Below are positions 1 through 12,500 of a stretch of 64,000 nucleotides of DNA, in pieces. The translations under genes and the position numbers were made by a program. This DNA comes from Distichodus sexfasciatus (Eukaryota > Chordata > Actinopteri > Characiformes > Distichodontidae). Each line of letters opens with the position of its first letter. Position 1 is the stretch's first letter. The notes beneath the pieces are model-generated. The model did no database searches. It was not told the DNA's origin and saw only the letters and a program-made list of their open reading frames with translations. The DNA lies in assembly GCA_032718565.1 (NCBI GenBank), contig JAVGVS010000042.1, positions 1,657,207 to 1,721,206 on the forward strand, written 5' to 3'.

Positions 1-111
1 GATTCATTCCATAGGTATTGTTTTTGAAGCTTGATTTGTAACGCTTTCATGGCTTCATGTAACTCGGTACGAAATTTGCGACAAGTGACTGGTTTTGCCG
101 TGGAGGGTCAC
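1..111. mobile_element. M1 MITE, terminal part
   Basis: This is the end of a non-autonomous DNA element whose fuller copies lie at 16398, 45877 and 55013. It shares the GATTCATTCCATA..GGTAT block and closes in the terminal inverted repeat GACTGGTTTTGCCGTGGAGG. Confidence 0.75.
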
Positions 112-1803
112 ATATACTGTATAAAGCTAATAATGCTAATAATCAATGGAAACACAGTCGTGAGTGTGGCTTTTATATAAACTCTAGCAGATGGATTGAT
201 TCATTTGGCACAATGTTACTTTACAACTATGGCCCTTTCATTGATTTATTGGCTTTTTACGCCTCTCCGCACTCAAAACATGTTTAATGACGCTTTTAGC
301 ATTTTATTTTAATGGAGAATGCAGGCGAAAAGCTAACAATGCTGACAATCAATGAAAGTAGTCATGCTTGTGGCCTCACGTTGAATATCATTTCAATGGA
401 CAATGTCAGAACAAATATAAGCACAAACAATTAGAACAGTATCATTATTCCATTCACATCTTACTAAACAATTCCACTATCAGATGCAATTTTCATATTT
501 CTATTAAGAACTATATACGCCTACAGATCATCACAGGCTGGTCAGATGATGCCGAGCTCGTGTCATTTTTCTTGTAAATTTATGAGAATTTCGAGAAGCG
601 ACGTTTACATCTGCGTGTTTTCCACCGCTGGCGTTTGACTTGTTCTCTAACAGAAACAGCTAATCTAATCATCAGACACATTCTGAGTGATCAGAAACTC
701 TCCAAGATTTTAAACGCATGGGTCAAATGCTTTTAGGCCAAACTGCTTAAACCTCTTTAAGGGATCTACAAGTCAAAAGTTTTTTTTTATTACAAGTTCA
801 GGTGATCAACTGTACGCCCGGCTATTAAAGCCACACACACCAATTATCCGGCACTTAGAACACGCGCCTCATCAGACGCCGGCGAATCCAATTAAGTTCA
901 AAAAACGCCTTTCTGGAAGCCTCCAATTAGCTGCTGTCCGTCCATTTCCCCCATCAGACAAAGAAGCGAGATGACGGGCTGGTATCAAAGAGTTGGGGTT
1001 TTCTGCTTCTAATGAAAAGCATCTGTGAAAACTGTTAAAACTTTGGCATGACTCAGTTCCTTTCTGGAACTATTCTATAAAAGTTCTTTATGATAATATA
1101 CGGAACTATAGACTATAAAACACCGCAGGAACTTTTTTATTGCAGGAAACAGGAACTTTTTTTTCAGGGCTAGCAACTTTATTTGCTTTCATGTCGGACA
1201 GGTTGGAGTCTGGTTGAAGAGCAGCAACTTTTTTATTAATGAGGGCCTTTTGGAGACCAAACATTATTTTTTGGTCTAAAAATTTTGGTTCTGATTGACA
1301 TGATGTTAACACGCACTAGTCTATAAGACAGGTACTGTCACGGAACAGCAATGGTAGCCCTTTGAGCTGAAAGTTAGCTAGTCAGCTCAAAAAACACATT
1401 TTTCTTAACTAAAACTCTCGAAAAATGCTTAGCAGCTATGACGGTTTAGAGAGATGGGAGATTTCGGGCCAAATTCCCAATCGAGGAATAAGACTAGATT
1501 TGAATGGTAAATCTCCATTGGTCCAAGACTAGGCTTAATCTATGAGCAAGAAACCATCCCTTAATATTAGCTTCAGGCCCATGACCTCTGTCTTGCCATT
1601 AACACGGCGACGAAGGTGTGGTTGGAGGACCTGAGCTTATAAAACTGTGTACACACACCTGCAAGCAGTGTTGGCTTCATAAACCTCACTCTAGCTGAAA
1701 CTGTGTGGATGTGGATCAGCCTCATGTCGTCAAGGGAAAACACCTCATGACCACTGGTATGTCCAAATTAAGCCAGACAAACATTTTGAATGGTAACAAA
1801 GAC
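112..1803. other. Intron or flank, mostly unique
   Basis: No exon was recognised. Around 1045-1180 there is a GGAACT/AGTTCC-rich short repeat. At 1465-1560 there is a block with GGACCAATGGAGATTTACCA-type and TAGGCTTAATC segments, which recur as an inverted pair at 55828-55940. The rest shows nothing identifiable. Confidence 0.5.
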
Positions 1804-1911
1804 CATGTCCACACTAATACGTTTTCGTTTGAAAACGCATCTTTTTCTCTCCGTTTTGGCCTTCCGTCCACACTGAGACGGCGTTTTTGGTCAAGGAAAA
1901 CGGAGCTTCTT

Positions 1912-1950
<39 letters not shown>

Positions 1951-2354
1951 TTTCGCGTCGCAGTGTGGACTGTGAAAACGGAGGCTTTCGAAAACGATGA
2001 CGCATTTTAGTCATATGATGCAGTCGCGTGACCAATTCAACTAAGACGGCGGACGGCATTGTACAGCAGTTGGTTTGTTTGCTCTCAATTTTGACAGCCC
2101 TATTAAAGATTAATATCAGTTTGTACATGCTCTCAAAGAGCCGGAAAGTAAATAAACGGCAGACGGAAATGACGCAGGTCGAATCGTCTTACGTTTCACG
2201 CATGCGCAGTACAGGAACGTAAGCGTTTTCAGTCGTTTCAGTGTGGATGATCAACTCTTCGGAAACGACTGAAAACGATAGTGTGGACACGGAGCGTTTT
2301 TAGACGAAAACGCCGTTTTCAAATTTCTCCGGATTAGTGTAGACGTAGTCGAAG
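1804..2354. mobile_element. Non-autonomous DNA transposon rich in GAAAACG motifs
   Basis: A block of about 550 bp begins GTCCACACTAATACGTTTTC and ends in an inverted counterpart (GGATTAGTGTAGACGTAGTC). Many internal direct and inverted copies of GAAAACGCCGTTTTC-like sequence are present. The ends are imperfect. Superfamily not determined. Confidence 0.65.
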
Positions 2355-3302
2355 AGGAAATTAAAGAAAAGAAAGTGGACACTACAGACAACGTTCTAAC
2401 AGTGTCAATCGTGGAGGTGTGGACAGGCACTGAGAGAGATAAACTAAGAAATGATGCACATCAGGCAGACACAAGTAGTTGTAACAATGTCGGACACTCT
2501 TGCTATGCACTGAGAACTTTTGCAGCAAAACCAAATAAAAATTCATAACAAAAGTGAATCAGGAAAAAGAAAATGCTCTGACAGAGCTTTCGTGGAAACT
2601 TAAAACCTGTCTCACTCGGCACGCATTACGCATGACTCTCACTGCAGTATTACTAGGTTTTCAACAACCAAGCCTGACTGCTTCACACCTTCTCCAAATC
2701 ATTTCGAAAATCCAGTCATGTCCAACACTAATATTTTTACATTTCGACACAGACGAACTATTACAAGTGGACTTTGATTTAAGATTGAGGTCGACTTATT
2801 AATTTTACATTCATTGATACCATACAGTCTTAATGAAATAATTATGATCTAATACCACAAATAAAACGGCTGATTTTTTTAATGATAAAGCATATGTATA
2901 TCTGATGTGGGTTATGGAATAGCACTGTACACTTTCACATTCACATTCACTAGCACAAGGCTTGGTTTCAATGCCGCTCAAGTTCTTCACCATTTTTTTG
3001 TGTTCTGAGTTTCAGGTGTCAAGTTTGTGTCTATACATTGCAAGTTTTGCTTAGGAAGCGGAATACGTCCCGTTTTGTGCGCTACGAATGAGGAACCTGC
3101 TCTTTTCGGCACCACTCCACACCTTTTCATGCTGTCAAAACGCCACAAAGCTCCTTGGTTCTGTGTAAAGCTTGGCCCTCACAACTCTGAAAGCTGCTTT
3201 AACCTGGGGACCCATCGCAAAGGTTGCAAAGAGGCCGGCCAGAGACAGAGGGATAAAGGAAGCTCTCCAAACACTGAACTTTCATAAACCGCTTTTTCTA
3301 AC
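2355..3302. other. Flank with no recognised feature
   Basis: Short open frames on both strands show no family resemblance. No splice-bounded dynein segment was found. Confidence 0.45.
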
Positions 3303-3507
3303 CTTGAGCTCCTCCAGGTCAGGCCTCTCCATGCTGACCACGGCGGCCAGCAACTGGTCCTCGAGGCCGTCTCGGGTCACCGTGAAGTTCATCAGCGTGC
3401 ACTGGGCCTGCAGCTCCGGCTGGTAGTGTGGGTTTGCCAGCTTGGTGTGGAGGATGAGGCGGAAGCCGGGGTTGTACTCGCACTCTTTGTCGCCAATCTT
3501 GATGTAG
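3303..3507 (-). CDS. dnah9: Dynein exon 24: AAA5 end, last exon in window
   Basis: The exon reads YIKIGDKECEYNPGFRLILH, TKLANPHYQPELQAQCTLMN, FTVTRDGLEDQLLAAVVSME and RPDLEELK. Borders are ttccgcag and GTTAGA; it ends in phase 0. No further dynein exon was recognised in 1-3302, so the gene continues beyond the left edge. Confidence 0.97.
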
Positions 3508-6500
3508 CTGCGGAAGACGTGATCATGCTCTTATTTATGAGGTCCTTACTAACGTACTTGATCAGTGAACATGGTTCAGTGCAGTCACAGCCCTAGAGAC
3601 AAGTATTGACGGGTTACCATGAAATAAAGAAACATGACATGCTTTATGGAAGGTTTAGAACCGACTAGAAGAAGAAAAAAAAAAAAAACACTGACCGTTC
3701 ACTGGCCTCGTAAGAGAAAGCGTAGACTTGATCATAGATTATTGCAGAAGGAGTCCAACTCAAATCCAAATCCAAAATATCAGGCCCTGCCTAGGTTGGG
3801 ACCCAGTGTAGTCCCAATCCACACAGCTCTCAATATTTTGGTGAGCCATGGTATTTAAATCTTGATTTTGGGAAATTGTCTAAAATTTGCTATTTAGTAT
3901 GGAAGCGTATTGCTGCCACGGCATAATAAAAAAAATTATATGGCTATCATGTTAAAACATGAAAACTTGACGTTAGAACGTCTTAAAATATCACCTTAGA
4001 ACGTGTTAAACATGTTAGAACGTGAAAAATATCACGTTAGAACGTCTTAAATATCACGTTAGAACGTGAAAAATATCCCACGTTCTAACGTGATGTTTTC
4101 ATGTTATAATGTATTATTATGGTGTGGCAGCAATACACTTCCGTAATTTAGCTTCCACTGACTAGTCAGCAGTTTATACGTCTTCTTATGCTCCAGTGTG
4201 AGATGTAGTCAAATGTAGCACAAAAATATAGCATAACATCAATGAATGCAAGAGACGTTCGACCGTCACCACCACTCATCAGAATTACTGTGGTGGTGTA
4301 ATGATTGGATTACTCATCTGCAGACTAAGGTTCAAAACCAACTCTATCCTCTATCCAACCACTAGACCCCTGGGGCATTGGGTAGCGTAACGGTCAGAAC
4401 GTTCGCCCTGCGATCGGAAGGTCGCCGATTCGAATCCCGGATCGGTAAAAGGTGCCACTGAGGTACTCATGAGTAAGGTGCCGTCCCCAAGCACCGCTCC
4501 CCAGGCACTGGCCATGTCAGCTGCCCACTGCTCCTTCACGGACGAGTCAAATGTTGAGTTCACATTTCGTTGTAGTGCGCTGTGTGCAGTGCTGTGTTCA
4601 CAATGACAAATGATCGCTCACTTTCGTTGAGCAAGAGCCTGACCCCAGTTTGCTCCAGTGAGACGCGAGTGTCCCCGTGATTAGGAAAAGCGAGTTGTTC
4701 TGAATAGAAGTATCTGCTAAATGTTGGACATGTAAATATGTAGCTTAAGATAATGTTCGCTGAAAAATAATCATGTTTTTGAATGAGTCTTGAATTTCCT
4801 GTAATCTGATTATGGTTTATATATCTTCACATAAGCGAGGAATGGGAAAAGCTACTTGCTCCCCTAATTCTTTACTCCTCACGTGTGAAACTGTACAGAC
4901 AGGCAAATCTCACCATCTGAACTCCTGCGCAAGCGAAACATCATAAAAAGTAAGAAGAAACTAATTGTGCAGTTTTAGAAAGCAGCTAACATGCCGTCTC
5001 CACAGCTTCTTTTCTAAAGCCCTTCAGCTTTGGAAATATCTCAAAAGGGACAGTATCATGCCTGGACGTCTCTCCCTCTTTTGCTGTTTGCACCACATCA
5101 GTGATTTTACACTACAGACATTAATTGTGTGTTGCACTGCATGTGGTTAGCAGTTTGTTTTTTCCACGTCAGCAAAATCCGGACACTGAGTCTCTGAATG
5201 TTCTGCCTCATTACTCACTGCAGTCTTTTCTCATCTGACTCTCAAGCTCAGCGAGTTCAACATGTGGAGACAGTGTGTGTCTTGTTCAATTCTTTTTGCA
5301 AATATGCTCTTTTCACTTTGTTTTCTTTTTATTATATGCTCGTTCCTCTTTTATTGTGAACTGAACCACAACTATTTCACTATATAAGTCAGTAGACACT
5401 GGACAGTAAAAATATTGCCAGAGGCCTGTGGATCAAGAGGTTATAGATTGAAATCCAGCTCCATCCTACTGGCAGCGCTGCTACCACCACTGAGCCCTTG
5501 AGCAAGACTCTTAACCCCAAGGTGTGCCTGTAATCAGCCAATAGAAGATTTAGCAAGTGAGCACCTGCTAAATGCCGTAAAAGTTAAATAACATGTTAAA
5601 GGTGTTCTGAACTCATGCTATTTCACGTTAGCTAATTGTAACAGGAAGGTATCAACATGTCTTCCAGTAGCAACAAGGTTAATGGTCTCGCTCATGAGTC
5701 CAGTGGTGGTAGTTCTAACAGTACAACGAAGCTGGATTTGAACCTACAACCCCTTGGCCTACAGATGAGTCTCCTACCATTACACCACCACCATGTGTGT
5801 TATATATTTTCAAATTATAATGTTAAAAAGCTAAACAAACTAACAGGTTGCTATCGTGAGTAAAATACAGAACAACAGGAGACGTCTTTCAAAATGTCAA
5901 ACACCTAATCTCATCTCTAAATGTGAACATTTTACCATTTACATTTACGACATTTCAGCAGATGTTCTTATCCATGGATGCGTTTCCCAAAAGCATAGTT
6001 GCTAACTATGTTAGTTGCTAATGTTGTTAGATGCTAACATAGTTAGCAACTATGCTTTTGGGAAACGCACCCCAGAGTGGCTTTCATTTCCTAATTACAG
6101 GGACAGCTTCCTTGGAGCAGCTTGGGGTTAAGCGTCTTGCTCAGGGACCCAATGATGATAGTGCTGGAGGTCGGACTCAAACACCACAACCTCTTGGTCC
6201 AGGGGTGAGTGTCCCCGGGCACACGAGCCCCCCACCACATCTACAAGCTGCTTTAACACACACTCATAGGAGATTCTGTGCAACACCATTTGCAAAATCC
6301 TTTTTTTAAATGAGAGGAATGAATGAGAAGAAAACTAATGAGCCACAAACGGAGACAACACAACCTAAAAAACTTTTTTACCAGCAGCGTCTAAACCCTT
6401 CGTCTGACCGAAATCAACCTTCTACTCAAACCTGGTTACTTCTTACCGTCCCTTCTTGATGGTTTCCCGCCCCAGCAGGGGCCCCAGCACTGGATCCACA

Positions 6501-9500
6501 GACTCCTCCAGGTTCTCAATCAGGACCACCTCTCCGGCGGACAAGGCCCTCTCGATGGAGTCCAGATAGCTACAAACAATCATATGAGAGAAAAACGATA
6601 CCATGACCATGATGAAAACCTTACACATGCTATCATATCAAAAAGAAACATGGATTCTTGTTATAGACGTTCACCCTCTCTGGCCGATCCGTATGACCCG
6701 GAGGTCTTCTCCGTATTTGTTTTTGATCCACTTGATCCCCTGCAGCTGCGGGTCCACCATGAGGGGCCAGCGCTCGCAGTTGGTCAGGATGGTGGCGTTC
6801 TCTGTAGACATCCTGTCCGCCGGCAGCCCCTCGTTCTGCCATGCCGCAACGTCGGCGTCGTCCATCAGCATCGTCAGAGGGTCCAGGTCCAGGGTGACCG
6901 GGATTGGCTTCTGGTGATTGACAAGATCCGGGGAGGAAAAAAAAACCCCCAAAAAACAAGTCACTGCACTAAGTCTGCTGCTTCTTAAGGCCGCGAGTAA
7001 ACAGCGTTATCGAATTTAGCAAAGCAAGCAAACAGGCGTCGAGATCTAATTTGGAAAGCCGTAGAGATTACAGGCTGAGGATGATTAGAAAGCTTTGTTT
7101 TGTTTCCAGTCGAGGTGGGACAGGAGAAGAAATCTGAATCCACAAACACAGCGGGGCTTTGACGGCTTGCTTTGTAATCCTGGTTATGATAATGTCTAAT
7201 ACAATACAAATCAGATTTTAGCAGGAAAGGAGAGAAGGAGGGTAGGAGGGAGGGAGAGAGGGAGAGAGAAACTAACCGTGAGCTGGCTGAGGTAGGGCTT
7301 CCAGGTGTTGTCCATCAGCTCGTGGCGGTAGCGCTTGGTGAAGTAGCCCAGGTAAGAGACGAAGGCGGTGATGAGGAGGACGTCACCGCACAGCGTCCTC
7401 TCCTGGTTTTTAAAATTGGCCACCGCCTCGGCCCAGCGCACGTTCTCCGAGGCCAAACCTCCCACCTGAGCACAGCACACAGTACAGTAGAGATTCAGGA
7501 TGTTGGACCTTTTCAGTTCTCAAAACAAACGCTGAGCAATCAGTCAGTAATTTCTGGGCATACGTGAATCCTCAGGATGGAGGATTAGATCCATCTGAAA
7601 CAAACCAAACGGAACCCCGGCATCTTCACGAGAGGCGTGTTTGAAAAAGTTTCACCTATATGTGAAAACATCCTCGAGCCGTTCAAGTTAAGACAATTTA
7701 TTCGAGCATCGTGTCCGTTCCCATTCTTAAACCTAGTTCTAAGCAACGCCTAAACAGTTTTGGCAAGTAGCTAACAAAAGGAGCGGCGGCACAAACGCAA
7801 CTAATTCGTTCTGCAGCAATGCTACGTTTATTACACTGTAGCTTTTCCAGTAACTGTTGGTTTAACAAATAGCGATGTAACAAAACTCCATGGCAGAACT
7901 TGCATCTGATAGGCTACCGTGCATGCGTGGCACATGCTCATGGCCTCACAGCGCACTCCTGGCAGCTGCGAGATGGGGTTGGAGTCCACTTTGGTGAAGA
8001 TGGAAGCAACAATCTGTGGCTGTGACTTCTATATTATAGCTTGGCGGTAGCTTTAACGTTTAAAAGTAGCTTCCCCAACACTGGCCATTGCCAGAAAAAT
8101 CCCATTTGAGAACCATTACATAGTAAGACTGAAGTGTAAACATGAAGGTAAGGTCTGTGTTGTGTTTTATTTTCGTCTTGTACACAATTTTGCACTCCAG
8201 GCTTGCCACTAGGGATGTAACAAAGCACAATATTTCACAATTTAACAATATCACTATGCATTACACGGGAGGTGTAGCAATATTTTTAGTGTACATGCCA
8301 AAGAAGGGATTGCCTCAGGCTGTGAGCCCTGAATCATCTATCAGACAAAAGTTGAGAGTAGCCCTCGCTATATTATTTTCAGGTTTACGTGTTTAATTGG
8401 TCTTGTTTTTAAAGGAGCATCTCTTTGATATCTGAAGACCCTTTGATATCTTTGATATCTGACGACAGCTGCCGTTAACCTTTGGCAACGTTGCCGTAAG
8501 TTAGCAGCAAGGTCATTATTTTCACATGCAAATCAGGTTTAGAGCAAACTTGTGGTGGAATTGTGGCAAACTTGTAAACTTGTTACCAAAAGTTCACTAC
8601 TAATTTGCCATTTCTGGCAAACTGTTTCGGTAAAAAGTCACTGGCAAATACGTTTGCCACTAGTGGCAATTTGTCAAGTTTGCCGCCAGTGACAATGGCA
8701 AACTTTGGGGCAACACAAACTGGCAAACTCTACCCAAATTAGCCACAAGTTTGCCGTAAACCTGCCGCAAACATTTTGTTTTAATAAGGGGAGCATTAAT
8801 CTACTCATAGCCCCAATTAGTAAAGGTCTGCAAATATTAGTTCCCAATTGCGAAGCCAAATTAATGGCCTGAAATGATGAGACCTAAAGTGTAAACTGCA
8901 ATGTCATGAGTAAAGTGTCGAGCCTTGATACAACCAGGAAGCATGACGGTAATGTCTGCAGTGAACTGGTCTCGCCAAGTAAATTCGCTTCTACTTGGTA
9001 TCAAAATTTCAAAATAAGAAATTGATTGATGATTAAATGACTGATTTAACTACATGAATGACATCAGTTATCCAGTCCAACAGTGTTTTTAGGTGGTTCT
9101 CCTGGGATGCGAAACCCCAATCTTTCAATTAGCAGACCCCCGTACCTCCACCATCACTATCCCAGCTCCCGAACAGACCCTGGTTCCAAAATGTAACCGG
9201 AACCTGTCTGACGCAAAAGTGAGTCAGCTAATTTACTTTTACTGCAAGATTTTCGGGCTAGAGTGGAACTCACGTTCAGCAGAAGCGTGATAATTGACTT
9301 TGTGAGTTTTCCTTTCCTTTTTTTTTTTTCCCCCACCCAAAGCTGTGAAGTAATTAAGACCGGAGACGCCGGGATGCTGACAAGATCAACCTCGAGATTT
9401 ACACACGCCGTCATCATCTGAGTGGGAACCCATCAACTTCCAGAGGAGAGCATGCAAGCGCTGCCAAAGGCCACCAGTGTTAGTGTGTTTGTGTACGTGC

Positions 9501-12500
9501 GTGTGTCTCACCAGGCGGTTGGCGAGGGAGATGGTGCGCGCCGTGGTCTCGGCCTCCTGTTGGCACTTCAGCTTGTCTGCTGTGGCTTTCTCAAACTTGG
9601 CCGTCAGCTTCGCCAAGTTCTCATTAAGGTGCTGTCAGGGGGCAGGGGTGGGGGTGGGGGGAGGATGAGGAAAGAGCGGGGTTGTTAAAAGAAGGAGACG
9701 CCGCCAGAAATATAGCTTCGAGCGAGCGAAACGAGCACACAGCAAACAAGTTTATCTCGACCCGGAAAAGGAAAAGTGAAGAAACGCTGCTGCGCTAAAG
9801 GACGGGGAGCCGCCTCTCTAACAGAACCCTGCTGCTCTAATGGAAAAGTGCAGGGACAAACACAATTAGAAGGTGAGGATACAGATGGCGGACTGGTGGA
9901 GCTGGGGCTCGGCAGCAGCACCTGCGCAGCTCTGTTATGATGCTTATTATGTTATAATGCTGTGTTTGGAAGCTTTAATATTTCTACAAAGAGCTGCTGT
10001 TGAAGTAAAAAACGTAACCAACTGATTTATATTTCTAGTGATTTTACGATGCTTAATTTCTAAATACATAAACACACTTACACACACATGTACATTATAT
10101 ACACCGATCAGCCATAACATTATGACCACTGACAGGTGATTGCCTCATTGCAGTGACAGCTGGCAGTGAGTGGGATATATCAGGCATCAGTGAACATTTT
10201 GCACTTGAAGTTGAAGTGTTAAAGCATATAAAAAACGGGCAAGTGTTATGATGTGAGCCACAAGGGCCAAATTGTGATGGCCAGGCACTACCAAAAATGG
10301 TCCAAGGAAGGAAAAGTGGAGGAAACGAGGCAACAGGGCCGTAAATGACCACGGCTCATTGCTAAACACTGATGAGAACAAAGGCTGATCCAATAGTAGA
10401 GCTATCACAGCTTAAATTGCTGAAAATGTTAACGCTTGGTTCCAGAAGAAAGGTGTCAGAGAACACAGTGCAACACAGATTTTGTGGGGCGGTTGGTAAT
10501 GTAACGGTTAATAAAAGTGAGTGATTATTTGTCACTGTGAACACACCACAGCACAGCACACAGTGGAGCACAACGAAATGTGACCTCTGCATTTAACCCA
10601 TCCGTGAAGGAGCAGTGGGCAGCTAACAAGCACCCGGGGAGCAGTGCTTGGGGACGGTACCTTGCTCATGAGTACCTCAGTGGTAACTTTACCGCCTCTG
10701 GATTCGAACCGGCGACCTTCTGATCAGGGGGCGAACACCCTACCGTCACGCCACCAACCGTCCCAAGTTTATGAGGGAGTTTGCATCATAAACAGAAGGT
10801 TGATGGCTCGAATGTCGGACCGGTAAAGGTACTACTGAGGTATTCGTGAACAAGGTACTGTCCCCAAGCACTGCACCCGCTCCAAATGCAGAGGACAGAT
10901 TTTGTTGTGGTGCACTGTGTGCTGTGCTGTGGTGCGTTCACAATGACAAATAATCTTAGTTGGATGAACATAATGTTATGGCCATATATATATATATGAC
11001 AAAGAGAGAGATAGATAGGCGCACACACACACACACAGGTACACACACTGTATTAGCCGCTTAGCCTCGACTTTTTACCACCGTTCTCTGAGAAATAAAC
11101 AGCTAAATCTGGTCATCAGACACGCGGCAAGTGACCTGAAACCCTTCAGAAAAAATGAAAGTGTGGTTAAATCCGATCTATCCCTTAAAACCTAAAGAAC
11201 ATTGCAGGAAATGTAATGCTCCAGTTTGTCTCATGGCTGACTCACATTGATTTTGGCCTTGATGACAGAGAGTTTCTCCTGAGCGGACGCCAGCTCGGCA
11301 TTGGCCTTGTTGAGGGCCTGGCGCTTAGGTTCCACTTCGCAGTAAACCTCGTAGAACTTCACGATGTTGATGACCCAGGAACAGAGGCCAGCAGCGGCGT
11401 TGGACTTGGCCGCCACCAGCTCCGGTTTGAACTCGGGGTACTGCAGATAGGGCTGGAGGGCTTTCAGGCAGTTCTCGTGGACGTTCTCCTTGTTGAAGTT
11501 GATCAGGGAGTCCAGAAAGGTGTCGACTTTGGCCATCATCACCTTGGCTGCTTTCCAGCTGCGGTCTTTGGGGACGCGACCCCCAGGGGCCATGAGGACC
11601 ATGACGGCGGCAGTCACGTTGGTCACGGCCGCTACGGGGGAGCCGAACGACTTCAACTCTGTCAGGTTGTTCTAAAATAAGTCGGAAAAACAGGAAAATG
11701 TAGGATTTAAGGCCTAAAATTACAATCTTGCGTTTTATTTGTGTTATTTTACATGACAAAATTCAAAACGGTACTTTATTCTAAAAAAATAAAATCTGAG
11801 CACCATAATGAGAGGATTTAAGAAAAATGTTAGGTCTTGACTATATCATAAAACTAAGATTATTGGTTTTATTGCCTTAAACATAAATTACTGAAAACAT
11901 CTGCACCTTAAACTATATTTTAGGATTCAGCAGAGAAAAAAGAAGAAAACTGAAGGAAATGGGGGATTTGACAACTTTCCTGAAAAATTAAGGGTGAAGT
12001 GTTGCGGTGCGTATCTGACCTTGTTGAGCGTGTTGAGGGCCTCCTGGGCGGCTACTAGCGCTGGCTCGGCCTTGGCCAAGTCCTGCTCGCAGTCCTGCTG
12101 CTTCCTGCTCACCACCACAGCAATGTTGGCCACCTTCTCCTCCTCCTCGTCAGCCACCGCCTTCTCCCGGCTCACCTTCTCCGTCTCCACCCCTACCACC
12201 TGGATCAGTCGGTCAGCGTCCTCGTTCTTTTGCTTCAGGTCCACCTCCTGAGCCGCCAGCTTGGCCTTCAAGTCGTCCACCTATGGGGGATAGTAGTAGT
12301 GTAATGGTTAGAGAGCTTGTGAGCTTGTGACTTGTGAAGGTGACATTAAGGTACCTCTGAGCAAGGTACCATTACCAAGTACTGCTATATGGGCATTAAA
12401 AGGTATCCAGATGTCCCCCAGGCCCAGGTAACCCTGGTAACAGTATCCAGGTAACAAATCCAGACACTGCCCATGTTTCAGATACCAACATATTCCAGGT

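Noticed and set aside
6584..6988. 134-codon + strand open frame
   Set aside because: Antisense shadow of dynein exons 22 and 23 and their intron.
11216..11680. 154-codon + strand open frame
   Set aside because: It is the antisense of dynein exon 19, which has a strong family match on the minus strand.
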